Source of the DNA: Odontocerum albicorne
Taxonomy: Eukaryota; Arthropoda; Insecta; Trichoptera; Odontoceridae
DNA length: 64,000 nt
NCBI GenBank assembly: GCA_949825065.1
Contig: OX463856.1
Span: 17,661,932-17,725,931, forward strand
Direction: 5' to 3'
Positions 54,280-63,967 of this stretch are shown piece by piece (position 1 is the first letter of the stretch; every line of letters begins with the position of its first letter). The notes under the pieces are model-generated. The model saw only the letters and a list, made by a program, of their open reading frames with translations, had not been told where the DNA came from and did no database searches. The position numbers and the translations under genes are program-made.

Positions 54280-54655
54280 AGAATCTTACGAATTCCATGG
54301 ACAGCAAGGCGAACTAACGCCTCCATTCTCGAAGAACTGAGAATCACTGACAAATTATCGACAATATTCCTCTGACAAGTCCTTCGATTCTTTGGGCAAT
54401 TGCTTGTGGCCAAGGAGACAGTTTGGAGAGGTTTGTGATTACTAGAGGTATGGAAGAACGGTGCACAAGAGGCAAAATCCCAATGCGTTGGACTGACCAA
54501 GTGAGAGATGCAACTAGACAACCCTTAACAACTGCCCTTGAGCCACTGAATGCAGTAATGGATGTAAAGGAATCTTTAGAGGCTGGCATGGGAGTCACGG
54601 TGCTCAGTCATGAGCTACATGACAGGGTGATAACTTCTGCAGACTCGTGGTAAAT
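54280..54655 (+). pseudogene. RTE-like LINE C-terminus, copy 1 of a pair
   Basis: Reads ASILEELRITDKLSTIFL, a stop, QVLRFFGQ, then ERFVITRGMEERCTRGKIPM, RWTDQVRDATRQPLTTALE and HELHDRVITS. This matches the common 'ILxELxIxxRLSTxxxxRxLxFFGHIxRxxxxxLERLxVxGxxxGxRxxGRSPxRWxDQI' RTE tail. The last 76 codons are open. A second, more decayed copy of the same family is at 61145-61445. Confidence 0.85.
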
Positions 54656-54659
54656 GTAG

Positions 54660-54980
54660 GGTTAATTTTTTTTCCTTTTCGTGATAACGAATAATTTAAA
54701 TAAATAGTTAACTGAGTTGTAACATCCTCAAACGTACAAAATGTATAAAATCACTTCTTTATGTAGGTTTTGTTGAAGAAACACAAATGCTTGTGTCCAA
54801 AATTTTATAAGTACTGAAATTTCCTTAAATATTTTTTAGGTTTTGTAGGAATACCTACCCAGATAAATAAATAAATAAATAATTGTCAAAATGAATAAGT
54901 GAATTGTTAAACACAATTGAATTAAATTAATTATTGTTAATAATAAACATACAGGGGCAATGACCGATGAAGAATTCAGG
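54660..54980. other. AT-rich spacer with (aata)n
   Basis: 'ataaataaataaataaat' at 54864-54882 may be the tail of an unrecognised LINE. Otherwise nothing. Confidence 0.45.
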
Positions 54981-54983
54981 GAT

Positions 54984-55260
54984 TGTTACACGCTACGAAC
55001 AACAACAATATTTACTATTTTATAGTATCTGCGACTCGCCTAGTCATCTCCAAATATAAATAATTAACCTACCGCCAGTCCATGCGCCAGAGCGAGATAG
55101 AATATGTATCGCGAACTGGTTCATTCATTGGTATAAATTGTCCGCACTCTGAGAAATAAACATACATTTTATTGTCATCCATTCAACTGTCACGACGTAT
55201 TATTTATTTACCTGCTGTCCACTTATCGATTTATATCCGCATTCCTGAGTCTATATTTAT
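54984..55260 (+). mobile_element. Candidate solo LTR with leader remnant
   Basis: Starts TGTTACACGCTACGAACAAC, as many LTRs begin with TG. It contains a TATA-like 'ggtataaattg' near 55130, an AATAAA signal at 55154 (gagaaataaacat) and G/C-richer sequence than its flanks. About 30 bp after its possible end, an ATG at 55281 opens MTNKDKQSAILMTLHEK-stop, which could be a gag start. A second LTR, a primer-binding site and a target duplication were not identified, so this remains tentative. Confidence 0.4.
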
Positions 55261-55514
55261 TGAAAACAAATCAAGATCATCATGACAAATAAAGACAAGC
55301 AATCCGCTATATTGATGACTCTGCACGAGAAGTAACGCAGAATCAGCTAAAACGAAGATAACGATGTCGATATCAAAATCATCAGCACGTTCTAATAGAA
55401 CACACGCTACAAAGATAACGACCATCGTTACAGTTTCATCACAATTTGCACGGTTCTTATTTACAAAGTAAGAGATTAAATGTCTATGTTTTATATTTCT
55501 ATTAGTTACTAAAA

Positions 55515-55660
55515 TCCTAAGGACAAAGCTTTAAAGATGTATGGATGTGGAAAAAGCGAAAGTAGTATACAGTGATAGGAAAATGTGGAGTCTGTTATAT
55601 CTGCCTAACCCAAAAGAAGAAAAAAAAATTGTTTGATATTACGAATTATGTTTACAGTAT
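55515..55660 (+). repeat. LINE-B 3' end fragment
   Basis: 'agatgtatggatgtggaaaaagcgaaag' (CMDVEKAK), 'cagtgataggaaaatgtggag' (SDRKMW) and 'ctgcctaacccaaaagaag'. Typical order of the LINE-B end. Confidence 0.65.
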
Positions 55661-55669
55661 TAAAAAAAA

Positions 55670-56635
55670 ACTAACACAGTTTCATGACAATAAAAAAACA
55701 ATTTTAAGTTGATTCAACGTTAGCTCTGCACATCGATGACGAGTCTGTAGAGAAAAATTATATTGAAACAATAACAATGGACCTCGTTAGTTTCTATAAT
55801 AATATTAAAATAACAAATCTGGTTGCTATTTCATCTCACGTTAGGTAATGTTCCCGCCTGAAACCTTCCTCGTACTGTTTTTGTTAGACAAATAGAAATG
55901 CAGGCAAATTAATTGCCAGATTTATTTATAAATCATACAATATTTTATCTGAACTTGTGTTTTTCTACAGAATAATAGCTTCAAAATATGTTTCTTTATG
56001 TTGTCTCCGCAAGTAGCAACGCAGAATCGTGCCACATAATTTCCGGACGAAAGTATTCAAATATCCTGCCAACGGTTTTAAAAAATGAATATTTTGGCCA
56101 TAGAAACTGTAAATGTTACATGTCAAACTATCTGCTGGCGTATAACAGCGTGCTCACAATAAACTAATTAACGCAAAAGCGTTAGTAAAATAGATTGATT
56201 TGATCTAATGGATGATATTTTGAAAGGAGGGTTTGTAAAATATCAGAGAAGTCGTATGTTTTATATGAGAAGATATATTAATGTAATAGAGATAAAAGAT
56301 GAAACGTTTGAGCGCTATTATAGCTGGTAGAGAGATAGATTCTTCGCTAGTTGGATTTTATAATTATATTTTTTTAATTAAATTCTATGGTATTCGGATG
56401 GTTTTGAAGCTGTGCATGCTATTTTGCTATGATCATAGTATGTTTATTGATTGGTTTTAGTTGATAACAGTATATTTTTCATCATTTTAACATATATATC
56501 TCCTGGCTCCGCAATGACTGGCATAATGAGCGTCGATCTTTTTCGGGCTGCCGGGGACAAATATGTCTACTCTCAGGTGATATTCAACGTTGGGAGCACC
56601 TGACATGACACTAGGAAGAAGGAAGAACATGTATA
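55670..56635. other. No recognisable content
   Basis: No gene or repeat identified. A G/C-richer phrase at 56500-56620 (ctcctggctccgcaatgactgg ... gggagcacctgacatgacac) may be an unrecognised repeat. Confidence 0.45.
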
Positions 56636-56639
56636 GTTT

Positions 56640-56960
56640 CTGCTATTGCAACAGTCATAATAATATAGAAATAATTTAGCTCTCCTTAAGAGCGCTCTAA
56701 CTCGAGATTCGAACCCACTATTATTAGTGGGTTAAAAATTAAAAAAATAATTAAACAAGTTGAATGTAAGGAAATGAAGTCGGTAGCTGCACCCATAAGA
56801 TAAGGAGCATACTCGTATTTAGTCAAGAAACTTATCAAGAGTAAAACGAACTAGAAAAAAACCTTTTTAGATCTTCCGATATGTAATAGCCACGCATTCA
56901 GTTTTAAGTGGAGTGTATGTGTAAAGTGTTCGTATTCACCCATAAATTTTGAAAAGACTT
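56640..56960 (+). mobile_element. Family C repeat
   Basis: 'cataataatatagaaataatttagctc', 'cttaagagcgctctaactcgagattcgaaccc', 'acaagttgaatgtaagg', 'agatcttccgatatgtaatag' and 'cattcagttttaagtggag'. The middle and tail agree with 63720-63960, and the tail with 39150-39205. Confidence 0.65.
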
Positions 56961-57242
56961 CCTAAAAAGGATTGTCTTACGCCACCCATTTCTTTTTAAG
57001 ACCTACAAAAATTGTACTGAAATTATGTCATTAATTCACGGTTTTTTTAATAATCTGGTTTAGATGCTATAAGATATTTAACAACAATAAAATCGATTTA
57101 GTTGAAATATAACTGAAGAATATAAACATCAACAAAAAATACAGATCATCAATTAATCAAATATTACGCAACAATAATATAACTATTGCAATTACGAAAT
57201 CAACACGTTTAAATGACGAAAACACGTTATTATCGGCTAGAC

Positions 57243-57730
57243 CAGGGGTCTCCAAACTACGGCCCGCTGGCCAACACCGGCCCACGAGCACCACCAATCC
57301 GGCCCGTCATAGTTTATTTTGATTATATTGTAAAATTTATAATTTAAGTAAATCATACAAAATAATAATAAATTTGTTTTATTTAACGACCAATTAAGAA
57401 ACACAATAACTGTCATACATAATGAAATTGAACATTTTAACTGTAATTAATGATATGAGATTTATCCTAAAAACTTACAATAAGTGATATACATAGGTAA
57501 TTCACATTATGAAATTAAACATTATAATTATGATTAATGAGATTTATGTAGCTGTAACTTTCCACTGACAATTGTTTGCAGTTGTGGATCAAGTTTACTA
57601 GTGGAAATTATCAGCAGCGACTTCAAATGCTCATCAGTTAATTTGGATCTGTAAATATTTTTTATATATTTCATTTTGGAGAATGTTGTTTAACACAGAT
57701 AAGTAGTGTAAGAAAGTCAATTATATATGC
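57243..57730 (-). mobile_element. hAT transposon 3' end with transposase C-terminus
   Basis: The left edge 'caggggtctccaaactacgg' with 'cccgctggcc' is a classic hAT terminal inverted repeat (CAGGGGTCxxCAAACT followed by GGCCCGC strings). On the minus strand 57545-57725 encodes FSKMKYIKNIYRSKLTDEHL and KSLLIISTSKLDPQLQTIV. This matches the transposase C-terminal dimerisation region ('FSxMKxxKxxxRSxLTDEHLxxLLxI'). One stop lies before FSKMK. The other end of the element is missing, so the copy is 5'-truncated. The eight bases before CAGGGG are ggctagac; a matching duplication could not be tested. Confidence 0.85.
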
Positions 57731-57739
57731 CCAGCCTGA

Positions 57740-58115
57740 CAGAAAATGGCGTGATTTTTTTTTTTTTATGTATGAAAATGTTTCTAAAAATAAAAATCTT
57801 CCTAGGAATAATAAAATTTCGTTAAATAATAATTAACTTGGTAATAGTAGAAGATTTTCCTCGCTATGTTATGATAATATAATCATAGCCCGCCCCTAAT
57901 TGGGTAGCAAAAGTTTCCGGTATAATCGCCCCTCAAAGGTACACGTAATTGAGTGCCCCAGGCCTATTAGTCTGTCGAGGGTCAGATTCCAAGAATGCTC
58001 CAGAAACCTTTGCATGATCCCTGGAGTGTGAATCGGGTTACTTAAACTCACAGCTTTGTATTTGTGGGCATATTGATATTATGTAAGATTGTGGCGTAAA
58101 TATTTGTTTAAATAC
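57740..58115. other. Unknown G/C-richer repeat-like block
   Basis: 57885-58060 (agcccgcccctaattgggtagc ... gtcgagggtcagattcc ... ctggagtgtgaatcgggtta) differs from the AT-rich flanks. No match within the window and no coding frame. Confidence 0.35.
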
Positions 58116-58120
58116 TGTCG

Positions 58121-58403
58121 TAAACCAGTTTGCAACAAAAGGATATCGGACTTTATTATATAAACCAATTTACAATAAAAAGAAACGTACTTAATTATAT
58201 AAAACTAGTTTGCAACAAAATGACAAAGAACTTTATTACAATATAACCAGCTTACAACAATATTATACAATATAACCAGCTTAGAACAATAAAACTACGT
58301 ACTTTATTATACAAACGAGTTAGAAAAAAGAACAACGTACTGTTTTCTATAAAACCAATTTAATAGAAAATATCAATGCACTTGATTATGTAACTTCCCA
58401 AAA
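58121..58403. repeat. Degenerate ~40-bp tandem array, seven units
   Basis: Units of the type 'accagtttgcaacaaaa' plus '..acgtactttattatataa' begin near 58124, 58164, 58204, 58246 (short), 58275, 58315 and 58354. Divergence between units is high, so this is an old array, unlike the 40-bp array at 4602. Confidence 0.85.
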
Positions 58404-58439
58404 ACCCTTTTTACACATTATATTATATATGCTACAGAA

Positions 58440-58560
58440 AAACAAAAATTCAGATGTAAAACGGTCTAAGAGTAAAATCAGTACGGAATTGAATCAGCTA
58501 AGAATCAAACCTAGTACGCCCGCTTGCTAAGCATGAATGTTAGCTATTATACAACGACCG
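58440..58560 (-). mobile_element. SINE E, inverted copy
   Basis: Minus strand: 'agctaacattcatgcttagcaagcgggcg', 'ctaggtttgattcttagc', 'ttttactcttagaccg' and 'acatctgaattttt'. Same order as 26745-26865. The A- and B-box-like parts are recognisable but diverged. Confidence 0.6.
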
Positions 58561-58679
58561 ACGTCTTATGTTATGTGCATTAATCAAATATTATATAATA
58601 CGTGAGATCGTCTGCCTGCCCTTTTTGGGAGGCTTTATCTAAATGTATGATATAATATATGAACATAACAATACACCAT

Positions 58680-59000
58680 ACTAAACCTAAAGCCATATGT
58701 GTTCCTACTGCATATCGAAAGATCTACAAAGGTGTCTTTGTATATCATCTCCCTTTGGTTAGTTTTCTGCCGTTTTTTACAAATATGTTTTTCTGAACAT
58801 ATGCAGATACCGTGTAGTACAAAATCTAATGGCCGCAGCCACTATGTTCCTATCATAACACTCAACTTATATATGTTTATGTTTATATTTTCTTTTATAA
58901 TATTTTAAATCTGTCAATAATATTGTGTTCAAATCCTGACTTTCAGCCCCTTGAGGAGATTTTCCTCTTAAAGCGGCGCTATATAAATTATCCTTTTATT
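58680..59000 (-). mobile_element. Family C repeat, inverted long copy
   Basis: On the plus strand 'catatcgaaagatctacaaaggtg' (left) is the reverse of the family tail, and 'gccccttgaggagattttcctcttaaagcggcgctatataaatt' plus '(att)n' (right) is the reverse of the core 'tatagcgccgtttaa ... ctcaagggcgc'. Confidence 0.65.
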
Positions 59001-59209
59001 ATTTTTTACTATTTTATTGATTCTTAAAAATATATATTATAAAGAGAAAAAGAAAGAAATATTTAGATATTTTATCCACTTTGAGACTGAATGAAAATAA
59101 GTAATGGATGACTTAACAACCATAAATATCTGAAAGTAATGAAAAAGAAAGAAGTGCACAAAGTGAAAATTGAATGAGGGTTTTGAAAAATTGACTGACG
59201 GAAACGGAA

Positions 59210-59290
59210 AGAATATAAAACTTAAGGGCATATATGATTAGATGTATGGATGTAGATACTGTTAAATATATGAGCGTAGATTGAAAGGTG
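59210..59290 (+). repeat. Possible LINE-B fragment
   Basis: 'gattagatgtatggatgtagatactg' resembles the CMDVEEAK block. Weak and short. Confidence 0.3.
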
Positions 59291-59299
59291 CGATGGTAT

Positions 59300-59840
59300 A
59301 TAATAATATATATGATATGTACTCGGCTTACACTGAAAGGGACATAGCCTGATGGTATATACATGTATTTATATTTAAAATACAATACAGTAAGTATCTG
59401 GTATCTCCAAAGTCGCTTATTTTGTTGGAAAATCATATGATTTTCTATTGTATTTAAAATATATTTTTAGGCTTCTAAAATGTTGACCTTCTCATTTTCA
59501 AAAATTGAAAAATGCTTTCAGCAAGCACTGAAGTAAGGTTAACGGTTCCATTGACTGATTTAAATACAAAGGAAGTTCGTATAGAAAAACCCTTTGTATC
59601 GTACAAAATCTCATTCTCATTTAACTTGCACTATAGGCAAACACTTAATCTAATACTGTATTGAGTTTTTTCTTTCTTTCCTACTAGGCGAAAGTCACAG
59701 AATCTAGGTGATTGACTTAACAAGTATTGCGAATTCAAAAGTTTTACATCTACGAGTAAAACTATTGTCTTACGAAATTATTTCTGCATTGTTTAATCTA
59801 GAAGTTGACTAGTTGACGAAGTTGACAAACATACATTAAT
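59300..59840. other. No recognisable content
   Basis: AT-rich spacer with no repeat or coding similarity noticed. Confidence 0.5.
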
Positions 59841-59844
59841 TTCA

Positions 59845-60000
59845 TCACGCTGTGTCTCTTGCGGGGTTGGCAGGAAAACATATCTCCATACTTTTATATC
59901 CAAGTACATACTTTTTGCCTTCTCTCTCCACATTAATACTTTTCGTCCACTTGATCCAACCACGTTTTTCTCGGCCTACTACATCTTTTATACAAAACTT
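59845..60000 (-). repeat. LINE-B 3' end fragment
   Basis: 'tcatcacgctgtgtctcttgcggg', 'ctttttgccttctctctccaca' and 'cttgatccaaccacgtttttctcgg' are reverse-orientation LINE-B terminus phrases. Confidence 0.6.
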
Positions 60001-60027
60001 GCACTTCTGACTTACATATTTGCTTAG

Positions 60028-60350
60028 TCATTTATTTATTTATTTAACACTTCATCGCTAAAAACAATTTGGTGAACTTATTGCCAGGTAAAAACTTCTT
60101 CCAATCAATCAGACAAAAGTAAATAAAGCAAAATAACATACTCGTATATGGTCGTAAAAAATATTCAAATATTTATTCATCTTTATGAAGTTTATGGACA
60201 AATTCATATTTAAGTAAAAGTGAAATATTTTCAATCAAAGGAAAAGGAAGGGATGGTGGAGAGATAAGAAAAATCAGAAATGAAACACGTTATGTAACTA
60301 ACTAGAAATCAAGATTTTTTTTCAGTCGCTTCTTAAAGCACGCCGTTATT
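60028..60350 (-). mobile_element. 3' end of the SINE A partner LINE, copy 4
   Basis: Plus-strand order '(ttta)n acacttcatcgc', 'cttattgccaggtaaaaacttcttccaatcaatcagacaaaag', 'ggaaaaggaagggatggtggagag', 'aaatgaaacacgtta' and 'gatttttttcagtcgcttcttaaa' matches 48655-48970. The coding end is barely included. Confidence 0.8.
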
Positions 60351-60354
60351 TTTC

Positions 60355-60510
60355 CTTACATTATTTCTATAATATATGCTCTAACCGTCTTAATCCTCAT
60401 TTCATCAACTTACTCAAAACATCTCTTTATCCAAGCATTCTTTTATGATATCTTTATTCCATCTTCCAGATTTCTTGGTGTGGCATTATATTCATTTTTT
60501 TAAATTCTCG
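60355..60510 (-). repeat. Possible LINE-B or related RTE fragment
   Basis: The minus strand reads NAWIKRCFE-stop-VDEMRIKTVRAYI, loosely like the 'LRWFGHVERMxE' block. Weak. Confidence 0.3.
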
Positions 60511-60689
60511 GAGTGCTCGAGATATATCTCCGTTTGATTAATGCTTGTATTATTTTTCAAGATTGTTAAATGAGACGTTTTTATCTAATTGTAATATATA
60601 ATAATAAAATCAACCATTTTAAACCCTTGAATGTCTTAAAGATAATTTCTTCAAATGTACCTTTGCATCTAGATCTAGTCTGAAGCTTT

Positions 60690-60870
60690 GTTATATTCAA
60701 CACATCCTCGTTTGTTTACCCCGAGGGAAGTTTCGAATAATTGAGGCGTAGATTCCAAGCCATGCGGGTATTAAGAACAACGAGATAGAAAACTATCTGG
60801 GTAGAGGAAGTGGCAATATATGACATTATCCCTCCGCTTTAGATATCTGGATAATTGAATACAGGGCAAT
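60690..60870 (+). pseudogene. RNase H domain relic of a LINE
   Basis: Reads GKFRIIEA-stop-IPSHAGIKNNEIENYLGR then GSGN. This matches the 'WxPxHxGIxGNExADxLAxxG' end of the RNase H domain in I/R1-group LINEs. The tryptophan is replaced by a stop, and the AD aspartate position reads EN. It may belong to the same group as 14975-15530. The 72-codon minus frame over it is a shadow. Confidence 0.7.
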
Positions 60871-61144
60871 AAAAAAGGATCTTGTCGGCATGGAATAAAT
60901 ACCAAAGCACTAAAAGAATTCTCATTTCTTATACGCCTATCATTTCTCATATCCCATCCTTTTACTTCTCCATTGAAATATTTACACACGATCTCACTAT
61001 ATTCATTTTAAGATAGTCAGAAAGAACCGATCTTCATACCTTCCTTTTCACATAAACAGTCTTTGAACATCTCGTCAAAGAAACTCTTAATGCATCTTAC
61101 TTTTTCCTCAGTAAACATGTCTATGGATGATAAAACAAACGTAT

Positions 61145-61445
61145 GCCTCAATTTTTGAAGTGCTGAAAATCACCAACATGTTGTCAACAATATGCCAATG
61201 ACAAGCCCTCCGATTCTTTCGACACATTGCTATTGGTCAAGGAGATAGCTTAGAGAGGTTTGTGGTCACTGGAAGCGTGTAAGAACGATGCTTAAGAAGT
61301 CAAGTTCTAATGAGTTGCGCTGACCAAGTGAGAGATGAAACAGAGATACCCTTAACAACTGCTCGTCAAACCGCGGAGTGCAGGGATGGACGAAGAGGAG
61401 TTATCAAGGATTATCATGGGGCTCATGACTCAGTCATAAGCTAAA
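61145..61445 (+). pseudogene. RTE-like LINE C-terminus, copy 2 of a pair
   Basis: Reads LKITNMLSTICQ, a stop, QALRFFRHIAIGQGDSLERF, VVTGSV, a stop, then ADQVRDETEIPLTTAR. Aligns along its length with 54290-54610, nucleotide for nucleotide in many runs (cgattctttcg.cacattgct, 'aaggagatagcttagagaggtttgtgg', 'accaagtgagagatg'). Several stops: older or less constrained than the 54 kb copy. Confidence 0.8.
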
Positions 61446-61489
61446 CGTTAGAACAGATATATTTTCATTCCTTCTTCGACCCACTTCTA

Positions 61490-61645
61490 CCTCTTACGCT
61501 ACTCATTCCAGACATATTTATCCGTTTTGTAAATCTTTAGGAACATACTCTATCGATATATCCAAATAACTTAAAGATCTCTCGATTCAACTTATAATAT
61601 CCGACTCTAACAAACACTAATCTTTAATCCGATCATCGTCCACTG
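61490..61645 (-). repeat. LINE-B fragment
   Basis: The minus strand reads DRVCS-stop-RFTKRINMSGM, like 'ERMxEERLTKRIYYA'. The plus-strand phrase 'ttttgtaaatctttaggaacatactc' matches the family. Confidence 0.4.
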
Positions 61646-61649
61646 AGTC

Positions 61650-62095
61650 ATATATTATAATACCAGATATTCTTGGTAAAGCAAATATTTCTCTAATCAG
61701 ATCTGACTCAATTTTTATTCATCAAAGTTAGGAAGAACACACTATTTTTTCATTATATATTTTGCATTTTTTAAATTTGTAAATGTAGATCTACGTGTAC
61801 CGTTCACTTTACTCCCTATTGTGCACACGCTTTTTAATGTCTTATTTTTTAATATATCTTGAAAACAAACTTAATTAGGGTTTCAAAACTTGTAATTTTT
61901 TTATATTCAGACCATACTAAAAATCAATTTTTATCCTTGAACTTGACAGAAAAAAATTAAAAATATTTATTCACAAGAGAATTTTATTTTCGCTAACAGC
62001 AAATGTAATTTTTTTTTAACATTTTCTACCTTTATATTTTTTTCTTCACAGAGATTGTACAGCAAAAAAATGTTAGAAAATAAATAAAAACGCTT
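61650..62095. other. No recognisable content
   Basis: AT-rich spacer. Confidence 0.5.
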
Positions 62096-62101
62096 TGTCT
62101 C

Positions 62102-62238
62102 AGAACAACTCCCTCCCCTGGAGAATTTCACCTTTCAGCTTTCAGCTTTGTCGCTGTACATGACAAGTACATTAGTTGAAGGAAGTTTCGGATGATTTTC
62201 AACAGGTGGGAAGGAGGTTGTTCTTGTGTTGACCCATT
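62102..62238. mobile_element. Small inverted-repeat-bounded unit (~137 bp)
   Basis: The left end agaacaactccctccc and the right end gggaaggaggttgttct are imperfect reverse complements. Between them is a G/C-richer body including a short duplication 'tttcagctttcagct'. It could be a miniature transposon or a folded repeat. No target duplication established. Confidence 0.4.
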
Positions 62239-62525
62239 ACATCACTTGAGGGCTATAAACATAACAAATTATATTCCTTCAGCATTAATGATTTTGATTT
62301 AACTTTGTTAGGTTCAAGACAAGTTACATAATCGTAATTAAAGTGAAAAACTAGCAAATATACTCGTACTTAGTTTGGAGAAAATTCATATTTAGATTGT
62401 ATTCTCTCAGATGATGGAAGAACCATAATGAATATTGAGTGTTTATTTAATATTAAAATCGTTTATGTCTTAACTCTGGCAGGATAAAAGCAAGAGGTCT
62501 AAAGTTATGAACAATCTTACGGATG

Positions 62526-62561
62526 CCAGGAGTCTCCTATCAACCGGTAGGAGACTCCTGG
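62526..62561. repeat. Perfect 14-bp inverted repeat, 8-nt loop
   Basis: Arms 62526-62539 (ccaggagtctccta) and 62548-62561 (taggagactcctgg) are exact reverse complements. The loop is tcaaccgg. No U-run follows closely, so it is not a bacterial-type terminator, which would not be expected here anyway. Confidence 0.97.
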
Positions 62562-62569
62562 GACGCTTA

Positions 62570-63610
62570 AGATTATTTTACTTTTTACAGAAAAAAATCA
62601 CTGTGTTTTTTCTTCTTTATTCACGGGATATAAACTACCTTCTAGCTATTTCTCCATCCCTTAGAGGATGTGTCTGGTCATTGTCTTATTATGGGAGTAT
62701 CCTTGAGAATCTAAACGGAGAATCCGGATTTCATGCATTCTTTAAATATGATCTCGTCAATACATTTTCTCCACATTCCCCAACTTGTGATATATTTGGT
62801 TTTACATATTCTTCTTAATTCTGCATATCTTGTTTAGTATTTGATTGTTTTACTAATTTTAATTACAAGACCTTTATTTGTGATGCACTGACAAATGTCT
62901 TTGTTCATCTGGTATCAATCCTAGTTTCCTAATTATATGTAATTGCAGATCTAAGAATTTTTTTAGAGATTATTTCTCAATTTTAAGTTGCCATGTACTT
63001 ATTTTTACATATAATATCTTCGAGGAATCTAAATATAGTTCAGAGACTTAGTTAAGGTAATACTTATGAACGGTACCGAAAGGATACAGCATATGTAAGG
63101 GTTGTTGACTGAAAAGAGACAATACAAGGTAGACTCAAATTGAAGGTTACTGAAACGAAAGTTACTGAAAGTCATCAGAGCTATTAACGTCTTTGCAACA
63201 TCGTTTTTTTTATTTTATTTTAAGTAGATTTCTATAAAAAAACTACCTTTTGCAGAAGGTCTCACGTCACAACTTCCGGAAAGTTTCAATGCACTTTCTT
63301 TTATCATAAGCAGGAGATTCCGAAACTACCCTCCGTCAAAAAGTATATCCATATATTTATTTTTTACCGGAAAATAATTTAAGCATGTGAAGGGTCCCAC
63401 CCAGAGTATGAATGTTTAAGCAGAGTATTTTAATATTTAGGGCAAATATTGGTTACTAATGAATGAGACCAATTCGTCACAGGTCTTGACTAGTGAAAAG
63501 GTTCTCTATATCTACAAATGGTGGGTTAGTTCGTTGTTTTATACTTGTGCTCGACGTTTTTTTTTATTTCCACTAAAACGGTGTAAATTGTAAATGTTAT
63601 GTAATAATAG
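62570..63610. other. No recognised gene
   Basis: The 103-codon frame 62507-62818 shows no family similarity and reads through the inverted repeat. Treated as chance. Confidence 0.45.
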
Positions 63611-63619
63611 TTACAATTA

Positions 63620-63835
63620 TAAAAGAATATAGCACCAGAGCAAACTCTCTTCAAAGGGTTTTTATGATAGCTAGGGATTCGGGCCTACTTTTATTGACCG
63701 ATTGAAAATATTACCAAAAAAACAAGTTGAATGCAAGAAAAGGAAGGTGGTGGCTGCATTAGGTTAAGAACTGCTCGCATTTGCATAAGTTTAGAAAAAC
63801 ATACGTGGTTAAAAAAACCACAGAAAACTTATATT
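63620..63835 (+). repeat. Family C repeat, copy lacking the start
   Basis: 'aaactctcttcaaaggg', 'gctagggattcggg', 'acaagttgaatgcaagaaaagg' and 'gtggctgcattagg' parallel 56690-56800. Confidence 0.55.
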
Positions 63836-63963
63836 AATAATAAAATGAGAATTAATATCGTGCCGTTAAGGGAGCAAACTTTTCTCAAGAGCGCTTAACT
63901 TATCAAGGGAAGACTTGCTACAAATACACTTTTGTAGATCTTCCAAGATGTAATGTTGTGTCT
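63836..63963 (+). repeat. Family C repeat, core and tail
   Basis: 'aataataaaatgagaattaatatcgtgccgttaa', 'ctcaagagcgcttaact' and 'ttgtagatcttccaagatgtaatg'. Follows the preceding family C segment, so two copies are nested or joined here. Confidence 0.6.
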
Positions 63964-63967
63964 TGTG

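Noticed and set aside
62526..62561. Rho-independent terminator
   Set aside because: No T-run follows the hairpin, and the context is eukaryotic.
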